A stretch of 64,000 nt of DNA from Streptomyces mobaraensis (lineage in GTDB: Bacteria > Actinomycetota > Actinomycetes > Streptomycetales > Streptomycetaceae): positions 1,426,001-1,490,000 of the forward strand of contig NZ_CP083590.1 of NCBI RefSeq assembly GCF_020099395.1. Direction: 5' to 3'. This document shows positions 56,747 to 64,000 of this stretch, in pieces. The position numbers and the translations under genes are program-made. The notes below the pieces were generated by a model that was not told the DNA's origin, did no database searches, and was given only the letters and a program-made list of their open reading frames with translations. Within the stretch, counting starts at the first letter, position 1. Every line of letters begins with the position of its first letter.

Positions 56747-57775
56747 CGACGCCCGTGACGCCCCTGCCCGGCCTCCCGCCGTCCCTGCCGCCGCTCCCGC
56801 CGCTGGGCACGGCCGGTGACGCGCTGCGCGCCGCCCGGACGTGCGGCTGTCCCCCGGCGTCCGGCCCGGTGACACTGCACCACCTGGCCGCCGTCCTCGG
56901 TCACGCCTGTGGGCCGGGCCCCTTCGAAGCCCGCCCCGGTACGCCCCCGGGGCTCGCCCACGCCCACGTCCCACGGCCCCTGCTCGCCGCAGGGGACGAC
57001 GCCCCCGTGCCCCGGGGCACGTACGCCTACGACCCGGTCGCCCACGCTCTCGTACCCGGCGCCGGCGCCCTCCCGGAGAGCGGCGCGGGCCTCGTGCTGC
57101 GCCTGCCCGGTGACGACACGGGCGAACGGGCCGCCCGGGCCGCCCTGGTGGCGGCGGCCTGCGGACTGTGTACGCGGCAGTCGGGCGCCGGGCCCGGCAC
57201 GCTGCTTCTGCACAGCGGGCCGGCCGCCCCGCTGCCGCCCGCCGCCGCGGGCGCCGGGCTCGACGCCGTGCTGGCGGACCTGCCCGCCGGCCCCCCCGGC
57301 GCACCTGCGTACCGGTGCGGCGGTCACTCGCGAGGAGCTGCTCCGGGTGCTGGCCGCGGCCGGCGTGCGGGCGCCGTACCGGGTGACCGTACGGGACGTC
57401 GCGGGCCTGGAGGCCGGTCTGTACGGGCCGGTGGCGGACGGTCCGGAGCCCGTGCGGCCGGGCGACACCGCCTCCCTGGCGTACGTCCTCACGCGCGGTG
57501 GCCCCGCCGCCGTCGCGGCCCTCGCCGACGCGCCCGTCACCGTGCATCTGCTGGGCGAACTGCCTCCGCGCGCGGCCGAGGCGCTGCGTCTGCGGGTCGC
57601 CGCGCACGAGACGGGGCTGACGGCCTGGTGCGACGACCGGCCGGCGCCCGCGGCGGCGGCCCTGCTGCGGGTGGAGCCCGGCGAGGGCGCGGTGGCCTGT
57701 CACGTCACCCTCGGCCACGCGGCGCCCGAACCACGCCTCCGCGTTCCCGTCCTCGTCCCCGGAGCCCTGTCGTGA
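56743..57775 (+). pseudogene. nitroreductase/SagB-like gene with a +1 frameshift
   Basis: GTG at 56743 overlaps the cyclodehydratase stop (GTGA). The first frame reads about 185 residues, including GTYAYDPVAHALVPGAGALPE like SagB-type oxidoreductases. At a run of seven C (57291-57297) the coding signal moves to the next frame, which reads TREELLRVLAAAGVRAPYRV, ETGLTAWCDDRPAP and GEGAVACHVTLGHA to a stop at 57775. That stop overlaps the LanB start. With six C the protein would be about 344 residues. Either the gene is broken, the frame is shifted on purpose, or the C run is an assembly error. Function is inferred weakly from resemblance. Confidence 0.65.
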
Positions 57776-60342
57776 ACACCGCTGCCGCCATGCCGCCCGA
57801 CCCGGTGCTACGCGTCGCCGGCGTCCCCCGGTCCGTGCTGGCCGCCCTCAACACCCCCGAAAGCCACGCCCTGGCCGAGACCGTCCTCGCCGAGCAGGAA
57901 CGGATCGACGCCGAGGGCCGGGCCGTCGCCGACGCACTGCATCCCGTCATCGGGGCGCTGCCCGACCCGGCGCTGCGCCCCCGCGTCATCGGCCTGCGCC
58001 GCGCCGCCCACCAGGGCCGTACTCCCCGTACCGCCGAGTGGGACGCCGCCGTACAGGCCGCGCTGCCGGCGCCGCTCGCCGCCCGCGTCGAGGGCTGGCT
58101 CGCGGCACGGGCCCGCCAGGAACAGCGCCGCGCGGCGCTGGCGGATACGCTCGCGCGCGAGACCGGGGCCGTGCTCGGGGCGCTGCGCGGTCCGCTGACC
58201 GAACCCTCCTTCCGGCAGGGGCTGCTGCACGGCAGCCGGGACCTCGACGACGTCCTGGAACGCTGGCTCGACACCCCCCACGGCCGTGCGCCGGGCACCA
58301 AGGCCCTGGTGAGCCTGGCCCGTTACCTGTCCCGTGCGGCGGCGAAGACCAGCCCGTACAGCACCTTCACCGCCACCGGGCAGGCCAGGTGGCGCCCGTC
58401 CGGGCCCTGGCTGGACTTCGGGGACATGACCCGGCGACCGGTGCACGCGGAGATCAACCTGGCACGCCTGCGCCGCATCGCCGACGCCCTGCTGCGCACC
58501 CGCCCCGAACTGCGCGCCACCCTGCGCCTGCGCTCCAACCCGGCCCTGCACGCCTCCCCGGAGGCGATCCGCCTGATCCCGCCCACCGCCGGGGCGAGGA
58601 TCACCGCCCTGCCGGCACCGGAACGGCTGTCCCGGCTGCTGGAGGCCGTGCGGCAGGTCGACGGGCTCACCGCCGCCGAGGCCGGGCCCGCGGTACGGCG
58701 CTTCCTGGCCGCCGGCATCCTCCAGGAGGATCTGCCGCTGGACGACGCGGCGCCCTGCCACCTGACGGCGCTGACCGCCTGGCTGGAGGAGGCGGCAGAA
58801 CTCGCACCCATAGCCGCCGCATTGCACGACCTGCGTGCAGAACTGACGCGGCATCAGTCCGCGTCCACCCACACCGAGCGTCGCCGCCGTGACCGTGCCG
58901 TCCGCGAGCGGTTGCGGTCCGTCGAGGACGCCCTGGGCCTTCCCGCCCCGCGCGAGAGCTACGAGCGCCGGCCGTTCCACGAGGACAGCGTGCTCGGCGG
59001 TGACGCCGCCACGCTCGGCCACCCGCACTGGCGGCCCCTGCTGGCCGATCTCACCGCCACGGGCCGCGCCCTGGCGGTCCTCGACCGCGACCTGCCCGCC
59101 CGGCACGCCGCCGCGGCGTGGCTCACCGAACGCCACGGCCCGGCCGCCCGGGTGCCGCTGCTGCTCGTCCTGCACCAGCTCCAGGACGAGCGGTCCCCCG
59201 CCGCGCAGCGCGTACGCGACCTGCTCGGCCCCGGATTCGGCACGGACGACGAGCTGCTGGCCGCGAGCCCCCTGCCCGTCCTGCGCCGGCTCGCCGACGA
59301 GCGGCGCCGCGTGACGGCCGCCCTGCACGCCGGTGAGCTGCCCACCGGCCTCGCCCTCCCGCGTCCGCCGCTGTCCCTCGCCCACTACGTGCAGCCGCTG
59401 GCCGGCCCGGACGGGCGGCCGTACGCCGTCCTCAACGCCGTGACCGCCGGGCACGGCCACTGGCAGGGCCGCCTCGACCGCATCCACGCCCGCGCCACGG
59501 GCCGCCCGGTGCCGCCGGGCCCCACCGCCTCCGCCTCCGTATGCGACCCGCTCCCGGTCGACCTCGGCGGGCTGTACGCCTCCAACACCAACCTGCGCCG
59601 CCCCACCGTGCCGCACGTCTTCGACCACCCCTTCACCCGCGACAGCCGCCCCGCCCACCAGCGCATCGCGCTGGGCGAGGTGACGGTGCACGTCGACACG
59701 GCCACCGGCCTGCCCGCCCTCCACGCGCCGCGCCTCGACGCCGGCCTCGTCCCCGTGCACCTCGGGCTGATGAGCCCGCAGCTGCTGCCGCCCCCGCTCG
59801 CCACCGTGCTGCGGCTGTTCGGCGACCCGCACACCCTCTTCCGTACCGGGCACCCCCTCCAGCCGGGCCCCTTCACGGACGACGTACCGGCCGACGGCGT
59901 CCGCCACCTGCCCCGCCTCCGCGCCGGGAACGTGGTCCTGCGCCGCCGCGGGTGGCTCACCCGGGCCGCGTCCGTACCGCTGCCGCGGCCCGGCGAGCAG
60001 GACCACGACCACCTGCTGCGGCTGCTCGCCTGGCAGCGCGCGGTGGGCCTTCCGCAGCGCTGCTTCGTGCGGACCCGCCCGGCCGGGGGGCCGGCACCGG
60101 ACCCGTTCGCGGACAAGGGCTACAAGCCCGCCTACGTCGACTTCGCCTCGCCCCTGCTGACCGCCGCCTTCACGCGCGCGCTCACCGCGCCCGGCACCGT
60201 CGTCCACATCGAGGAAGCGCTGCCCGACCCGGCCGCCGACCAGGCCCCCGGTACGGGCCTGTACACCACCGAACTCGTCATCGAACTGCCCGCCGGACCC
60301 CCGTCCGGCCTCCCCGGAGAGCACCGTGCCGCCCACCCCTGA
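57772..60342 (+). CDS. LanB-type dehydratase N-terminal (glutamylation) protein
   Basis: GTG at 57772 overlaps the previous stop by 4 bases; the product is 856 residues. It is the Lant_dehydr_N part of a split LanB: RYLSRAAAKTSPYSTFTATG at about residues 185-200, EINLARLRRIADAL, VCDPLPVDLGGLYASNTNLRR, VHLGLMSPQLLPP and GYKPAYVDFASPLL. These proteins use glutamyl-tRNA to glutamylate Ser/Thr of the core. The elimination part is the next gene. Length is typical of thiopeptide and goadsporin-type glutamylation enzymes. Confidence 0.9.
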   Translation: MNTAAAMPPDPVLRVAGVPRSVLAALNTPESHALAETVLAEQERIDAEGRAVADALHPVIGALPDPALRPRVIGLRRAAHQGRTPRTAEWDAAVQAALPAPLAARVEGWLAARARQEQRRAALADTLARETGAVLGALRGPLTEPSFRQGLLHGSRDLDDVLERWLDTPHGRAPGTKALVSLARYLSRAAAKTSPYSTFTATGQARWRPSGPWLDFGDMTRRPVHAEINLARLRRIADALLRTRPELRATLRLRSNPALHASPEAIRLIPPTAGARITALPAPERLSRLLEAVRQVDGLTAAEAGPAVRRFLAAGILQEDLPLDDAAPCHLTALTAWLEEAAELAPIAAALHDLRAELTRHQSASTHTERRRRDRAVRERLRSVEDALGLPAPRESYERRPFHEDSVLGGDAATLGHPHWRPLLADLTATGRALAVLDRDLPARHAAAAWLTERHGPAARVPLLLVLHQLQDERSPAAQRVRDLLGPGFGTDDELLAASPLPVLRRLADERRRVTAALHAGELPTGLALPRPPLSLAHYVQPLAGPDGRPYAVLNAVTAGHGHWQGRLDRIHARATGRPVPPGPTASASVCDPLPVDLGGLYASNTNLRRPTVPHVFDHPFTRDSRPAHQRIALGEVTVHVDTATGLPALHAPRLDAGLVPVHLGLMSPQLLPPPLATVLRLFGDPHTLFRTGHPLQPGPFTDDVPADGVRHLPRLRAGNVVLRRRGWLTRAASVPLPRPGEQDHDHLLRLLAWQRAVGLPQRCFVRTRPAGGPAPDPFADKGYKPAYVDFASPLLTAAFTRALTAPGTVVHIEEALPDPAADQAPGTGLYTTELVIELPAGPPSGLPGEHRAAHP

Positions 60343-61330
60343 CACATCCCCGCCGTCCGGCCACTGGACGGCCGTGCACCTCTTCCACCAGGGCGACCTC
60401 GACGTCCTGCTGCTCGACGCCGTCGTACCCGAGCTCGGCCGGCTCGCCCGGACCGGGACCGTCGGCGGCCACTTCTTCCTCCGCTACTGGGAGGGCGGCC
60501 CCCATCTGCGGGTCCGCGTCCGGTCCGCGGAACCTCTCGGGGACACCGCAGGCCACCTCGTGGAGCGGTGGAACGACTGGCTGGCCCGCCACCCCTCGCC
60601 GTGCACGGTCGACGAGGCGGCCTACCACCGCTTCGCCACGGCGGCGGCGCGGCAGGAGCACCTGCCGGACCACGAGCCGTGGCGCGGCCTGCACGACACC
60701 GCGCGGATACGCCCGTACCGGCCCGAGCACGACCGCTACGGCACCGGAGCCTCCCTCGCCGCCGTCGAGCGGCATTTCGTCGAGGCGAGCGACTGCGCCC
60801 GGGCCCTGCTCGCCCGCCGCCCCTCCCCCGCCGAGCGGTTGTCGGCCGCTTTCGCCGTCCTGCTGCTGACGTGGACCGTGACGGCGCCGGACGCCGGGCA
60901 GCGCCTGGCCGCGCTGCGGGCCGGGGCGGAGTCGTGGCGCCGCATGCTCGGGGCCGCGTACGACACGGAAGGCTTCGACCGGGCGTACGAGCGCGCGCGC
61001 CCCGGTCTGCTGCGGCGCGCGGCGGGGCTGCTGGCCGCACCGGTCCCCGCGGCGCCGGGTGCGGGGCCGCTCGCCGCGTGGCACCACAGCGTCGCGCGGC
61101 TCCACGCGAGCCTCGCGGGCCTGGAGCGCACCGGTGCCTTCGCCCCCGACCTCGCCGCCCTGCGCGACGACCCCTCGCTGCTCGCCCTGCCCAGCCCCCG
61201 CACGGCCCTCACCGCCAACCGGTGCGCCCATCTGATGTGCAACCGGCTCGGCCTGGACGCCACCCAGGAGGCCATGCTGCGCCACTTCGCGGCACGGGCC
61301 GCCGCCGCCCTGGGGGACAGCCGCCCGTGA
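60326..61330 (+). CDS. LanB C-terminal-type protein (thiopeptide-type biosynthesis domain, glutamate elimination)
   Basis: GTG at 60326, after GGAGAG, gives 334 residues and overlaps the upstream stop by 17 bases. The SpaB_C/thiopeptide-type domain is evident: WTAVHLFHQGDLDVLLLDAVVP, the FFLRYWEGGPHLRVRV motif and RPYRPEHDRYGTG. In split systems this domain removes glutamate to leave Dha/Dhb. The same fold also makes [4+2] pyridine synthases of thiopeptides; as it is the only copy, elimination is the simpler assignment. Confidence 0.87.
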   Translation: MPPTPDTSPPSGHWTAVHLFHQGDLDVLLLDAVVPELGRLARTGTVGGHFFLRYWEGGPHLRVRVRSAEPLGDTAGHLVERWNDWLARHPSPCTVDEAAYHRFATAAARQEHLPDHEPWRGLHDTARIRPYRPEHDRYGTGASLAAVERHFVEASDCARALLARRPSPAERLSAAFAVLLLTWTVTAPDAGQRLAALRAGAESWRRMLGAAYDTEGFDRAYERARPGLLRRAAGLLAAPVPAAPGAGPLAAWHHSVARLHASLAGLERTGAFAPDLAALRDDPSLLALPSPRTALTANRCAHLMCNRLGLDATQEAMLRHFAARAAAALGDSRP

Positions 61331-62757
61331 GTGCGCTCCTCCTGTCCCTGGCACCCGGCACGACGGTGCACCACGACGGTGGCGGTCAGGGGATCGTGAC
61401 CGTGCGCCACCGCTGGGGCAGCACGCCGGCCGGCCCGGGTGGCCGGCCGCTGGCGGAGGCGCTGACGGCGCTCACGCGGAGCCCGGTGGCTCTGGACGAC
61501 CTCACCGGCCGGCTTCCGGACACCGGAGTCGCCCTGCTCCAGTACTGCCTGGACCACCTGGGCCACACGCTGTGCCATCACGCCACCGCTGCCGGAACGC
61601 GCCCGCTGGCCACCGCCGTACCGCTGGCACCGGAGGCGGCCCCACGCCCCGGCCCCCTGCCACTGGGCGCGGTGACGCTCGACCAGGCCGCTCATCTGCG
61701 CCCGCTGGACGGCACGCTCGTGGCCGAGTCACCGCGGTCCCGGTTCCGGATCCGCCTGGACGACGCGCGGGTGGCAGCGGTGTTCGCGGCGTTGACCGGA
61801 CCCACGATGTGCGGGGAACTGCCCGCTGCGGTACCGGACTTGACGGAGAACGATCTCACTGCGGTCCTCTCCATTCTCCACATCGCCGGTTTTCTGCACC
61901 CGGTGGACGGTGACGGCCCCGGCGGAGCCGCGCTCCCACCGGGCTGGTCCTTCCACGAGCTGCTGGCCCACGACGGCAGCCGGGCCGGCCTCCGCGACCG
62001 CCTCTACGGTCCCGTCTTCCCCCTGCGCGCCACCGAGGCGCCGGCCCCGCCCGTCGCACCCGCCCGTCCGGGCCGCACCATCCCCCTGCGCCGTCCCGAC
62101 CTGGACGAGGCGCGGCGCGAGGACCGCACGTTCACCGACGTCCTGGAGTCCCGCACATCGGTCCGCGCCTACGGTGAAAGCCCGCTGACCGTCGACGAGT
62201 TGGCCGGGTGGCTGTACCGCGCCGCCCGTGTCCGTACGGTGCTGGACGCCCGGCCCGAGCACGACCGGCCGTACGCGGTCACCAGCCGCCCGTACCCCAG
62301 CGCCGGCTCGGCGTACGAGCTGGAACTGTACGTGGCCGTGCACCGCTGTGCCGGGCTCGGCCGCGGCCTGTACCACTACGACGCGCTCGCCCACGCTCTG
62401 ACCGTCCTGCCGGGCGGCCCGGCGGAGGTGGACGCGCTGGTGCGGGAGGGAACGGCCGCGACCGGTGGGCCGCCGCCGGACGTGCACGTCACCGTGGCGT
62501 CGCGCTTCAAGCGCCTGTCGTGGAAGTACGCGGCGCACGCCTACACCCTCACCCTGAAGAACACCGGGGTGCTGCTCCAGACGCTCCACCTGGTGGCCAC
62601 GGCCATGGGCCTGTCCGGCTGCATCCTGGGCGGCGGCGACGGCGAGACCCCCGCCCGGGCCTTCGGCCTGCGGCCCCACACCGAGATCCCCGTCGGCGCC
62701 TTCGTCCTGGGCGGCGCCGCCGGACGGCGCCTACGGCAGGCGGCAGGGGACCCTTAG
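61327..62757 (+). CDS. SagB-type azoline dehydrogenase
   Basis: GTG at 61327 overlaps the previous stop by 4 bases; the product is 476 residues. An N-terminal wHTH-like domain (VFAALTGPTMCGELPAAVPDLTE, LTAVLSILHIAGFLHPV) precedes the FMN nitroreductase domain: VLESRTSVRAYGESPLTVDELA, RPYPSAGSAYELELYVAV, FKRLSWKYAAHAYTLTLKNTG and GLSGCILGGGDG. It oxidises azolines to azoles with FMN. The Lys/Tyr of the LSWKYAAHAY region are the catalytic pair in known TOMM dehydrogenases. It is the last gene of the cluster. Confidence 0.9.
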   Translation: MSALLLSLAPGTTVHHDGGGQGIVTVRHRWGSTPAGPGGRPLAEALTALTRSPVALDDLTGRLPDTGVALLQYCLDHLGHTLCHHATAAGTRPLATAVPLAPEAAPRPGPLPLGAVTLDQAAHLRPLDGTLVAESPRSRFRIRLDDARVAAVFAALTGPTMCGELPAAVPDLTENDLTAVLSILHIAGFLHPVDGDGPGGAALPPGWSFHELLAHDGSRAGLRDRLYGPVFPLRATEAPAPPVAPARPGRTIPLRRPDLDEARREDRTFTDVLESRTSVRAYGESPLTVDELAGWLYRAARVRTVLDARPEHDRPYAVTSRPYPSAGSAYELELYVAVHRCAGLGRGLYHYDALAHALTVLPGGPAEVDALVREGTAATGGPPPDVHVTVASRFKRLSWKYAAHAYTLTLKNTGVLLQTLHLVATAMGLSGCILGGGDGETPARAFGLRPHTEIPVGAFVLGGAAGRRLRQAAGDP

Positions 62758-63034
62758 CGGACACCGGCCGGCCGGGGCCCGGGGCGCGGCGTGCCGCGTC
62801 GGCCTGCTCTTCGCGGTGCTGATCGCGCTGGACGCGGGCACGCTGGGGCTGAGCGGCCCGCGTACGCCGCTATGGGCGGCCCTCGCCGTGGTGCTGCCGG
62901 CGATCCCGCTACCGCCACGTGTGACGGCCGGGGACGGCCGGCTCGCCTCGCGCGGGCTGCTCACGGAGGACAGGTCCGCTTCGAGCGGAGAGTGCCCCGT
63001 CGCACGACATCCCGCGGGCTCCCCGGACCGGTGA
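62758..63034 (+). pseudogene. truncated membrane-protein gene fragment at the cluster edge
   Basis: Beginning inside the SagB stop region, the frame with GTG at 62816 reads RVGLLFAVLIALDAGTLGLS, then PRTPLWAALAVVL and LPPRVTAGDGRLASRGLLTED. It matches, in my recollection, the N-terminal part of a streptomycete two-helix membrane protein of unknown function. That protein normally continues with RTDRLVSVR-type sequence; here it degenerates after LLTED and stops at 63034. It seems to be cut at both ends, consistent with a recombination border. Confidence 0.5.
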
Positions 63035-63071
63035 GCGACCCGGGGGGCCGTGGTCAAACGGCTGCCACGCG

Positions 63072-63109
63072 GAAGCCCCACCGGAGCGCTTCCGTTCCGG
63101 TGGGGCTTC
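63072..63109. terminator. hairpin terminator
   Basis: A perfect 14-bp stem (GAAGCCCCACCGGA / TCCGGTGGGGCTTC) with a 10-base loop lies between the right end of the RiPP region and the convergent enoyl-CoA hydratase gene. Confidence 0.8.
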
Positions 63110-63166
63110 ATCGCGTCGCAAGCTCTCACGTCGGTCGCCGGGCCGCTCGCGTGTCGGTGGCGGTGG

Positions 63167-63991
63167 TCACCGGCCGGTCCACTCGGGCGGGCGTTTCTCG
63201 ACGAAGGCGAGGGGGCCCTCCTGCGCGTCCGCACTGTGCATGCGCCGTTCCTCCCACACGAAGCGGGTGTGGAACGCCTGCTCCAGCGGCATGGTCAGGG
63301 ACGCCGCCGCGGCTTCCTTCACGGCCCTGACGGACAGGGGGGCGCAGCGCAGGATGTCCTCGACCCAGGAATCGACGCAGGCGTCGAGTTCCCCGGGCGG
63401 CACCACCTCGTTGACCAGGCCGAGCGCGTGGGCCCGGGCGGCCGTCATGGGGCGGCCGGTCAGCAGGTGGCCGAGGGCCGCCCGGTAGGGCGCCTGGCGG
63501 ACCAGGCGGAAGACGCCGCCAGCGCCCGCCATGAGGCCAAGGCGTGCCTCCGGCAGCGCGAAGGAGGCGTGGTCGGCGGCGATCACCACGTCACAGGCGA
63601 GGGCGAGTTCGAAACCGCCGCCGTACGCGTAGCCGTTGACGCGGGCCACCACGGGCTTGCAGAGGTCGAAGCGCTCGGTGAGCCGCGGCCAGCCGGGCTT
63701 GCCGCGGCTTCCGAAGGTGCTCGGTTCGGCCGTGCCGGCGCGTACCCGTTCGGAGAGCTCCTTGAGGTCCTGGCCCACGGAGAACGAGCGGTCGCCCGCG
63801 CCCGTGAGCACCGCGACCCACAGGTCGTCGTCCCGCTCGAAGTCGTCCCAGACGGCGGCCAGTTCCTCGTGCATGCGGAGGTCCATGGCGTTGAGCCGGT
63901 CCGGACGGTCGAGCGTGATGTGCGCCACGCGTCCGGACTTCTCGTACGCGACCCTGGTCAGGCCGTCCGGCCCGGGTCCGGTGGTGGTCAC
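63167..63991 (-). CDS. enoyl-CoA hydratase/isomerase family protein
   Basis: GTG at 63991 near the window end gives 274 residues. The crotonase fold is clear: [31 protein letters not shown] with the first oxyanion region, [21 protein letters not shown] with the CoA/oxyanion Gly motif, [18 protein letters not shown], and a C-terminal [12 protein letters not shown]. It hydrates or isomerises an enoyl-CoA thioester. The substrate is not predictable; no partner genes are visible to the right. Confidence 0.9.
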   Translation of the reverse strand: MTTTGPGPDGLTRVAYEKSGRVAHITLDRPDRLNAMDLRMHEELAAVWDDFERDDDLWVAVLTGAGDRSFSVGQDLKELSERVRAGTAEPSTFGSRGKPGWPRLTERFDLCKPVVARVNGYAYGGGFELALACDVVIAADHASFALPEARLGLMAGAGGVFRLVRQAPYRAALGHLLTGRPMTAARAHALGLVNEVVPPGELDACVDSWVEDILRCAPLSVRAVKEAAAASLTMPLEQAFHTRFVWEERRMHSADAQEGPLAFVEKRPPEWTGR

Positions 63992-64000
63992 GTGGCTCAG

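Noticed and set aside
55063..57771. A single frame open from the cyclodehydratase through LanB, suggesting a giant protein
   Set aside because: The left part is a shadow of the cyclodehydratase in another frame; LanB has its own coupled start at 57772.
60326..61330. [4+2] pyridine synthase
   Set aside because: The fold would allow it, but it is the only SpaB_C-type protein and the LanB N-part needs an elimination partner; the precursor also lacks a Ser at the expected position.

Overview
The window is chromosomal DNA from a high-GC actinomycete, almost certainly Streptomyces or a close relative. The base composition is very GC-rich with a G/C-biased third codon position, GTG starts are frequent, translationally coupled 4-base stop/start overlaps are common, and most recognisable genes are of streptomycete type (gluABCD transporter, nsrR-hmp, reductive pyrimidine catabolism, DUF6278, PcaL-type fusion).

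Layout. 1-6877: end of a helix-turn-helix gene, a Clp-N protein, a secreted beta-trefoil lectin, an FAD oxidoreductase, an inositol-monophosphatase-type phosphatase, a membrane-anchored Pro-rich protein and a lipoate-protein ligase. 6908-16520: a defence-like island. A 1155-residue HTH-STAND NTPase (minus strand) lies divergent from two tiny ORFs and a complete type I-E Cascade operon (cas8e, cse2, cas7e, cas5e, cas6e). No cas3, cas1, cas2 or CRISPR array is seen. 16543-23146: an SDR/HxlR pair, then a reductive pyrimidine degradation operon (LLM flavoenzyme, dihydropyrimidinase, aminotransferase, ureidopropionase) and an isochorismatase-like protein. 23248-28492: secreted gamma-glutamyltransferase, secreted SGNH esterase and the NO-detoxification pair nsrR-hmp with two candidate operators. 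28507-32893: gluABCD-type amino-acid ABC transporter and a GntR regulator. 33121-39791: DUF6278 protein, secreted SGNH hydrolase, three MarR regulators, a frameshifted NmrA-type gene, exonuclease III and an MBL-fold hydrolase. 39796-44319: a PcaL-type fusion of about 1507 residues whose two enzyme domains are separated by about 1,100 residues of repetitive Pro/Ala/Ser/Thr-rich sequence. 44339-44570: remnant of a tyrosine recombinase. 44642-49935: an APC permease, an OmpR-type regulator and a NarL-type two-component pair.

49947-62757: a RiPP biosynthetic cluster. A TfuA/YcaO pair (typical of backbone thioamide formation) is divergent from a 51-residue precursor peptide, an F-protein-like leader-binding protein, a ThiF-YcaO azoline cyclodehydratase ending in PxPxP, a frameshifted nitroreductase-like gene, split LanB dehydratase parts (glutamylation and elimination) and a SagB dehydrogenase. 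The set predicts a peptide carrying azoles, dehydroamino acids and a thioamide. No second SpaB_C-type [4+2] pyridine synthase is visible, so it looks goadsporin-like rather than a classical thiopeptide. The right edge of the cluster abuts a truncated membrane-protein gene, and the window ends in an enoyl-CoA hydratase.

The two most interesting regions are the effector-less Cascade with its neighbouring STAND NTPase, and the thioamide/azole/dehydro RiPP cluster.
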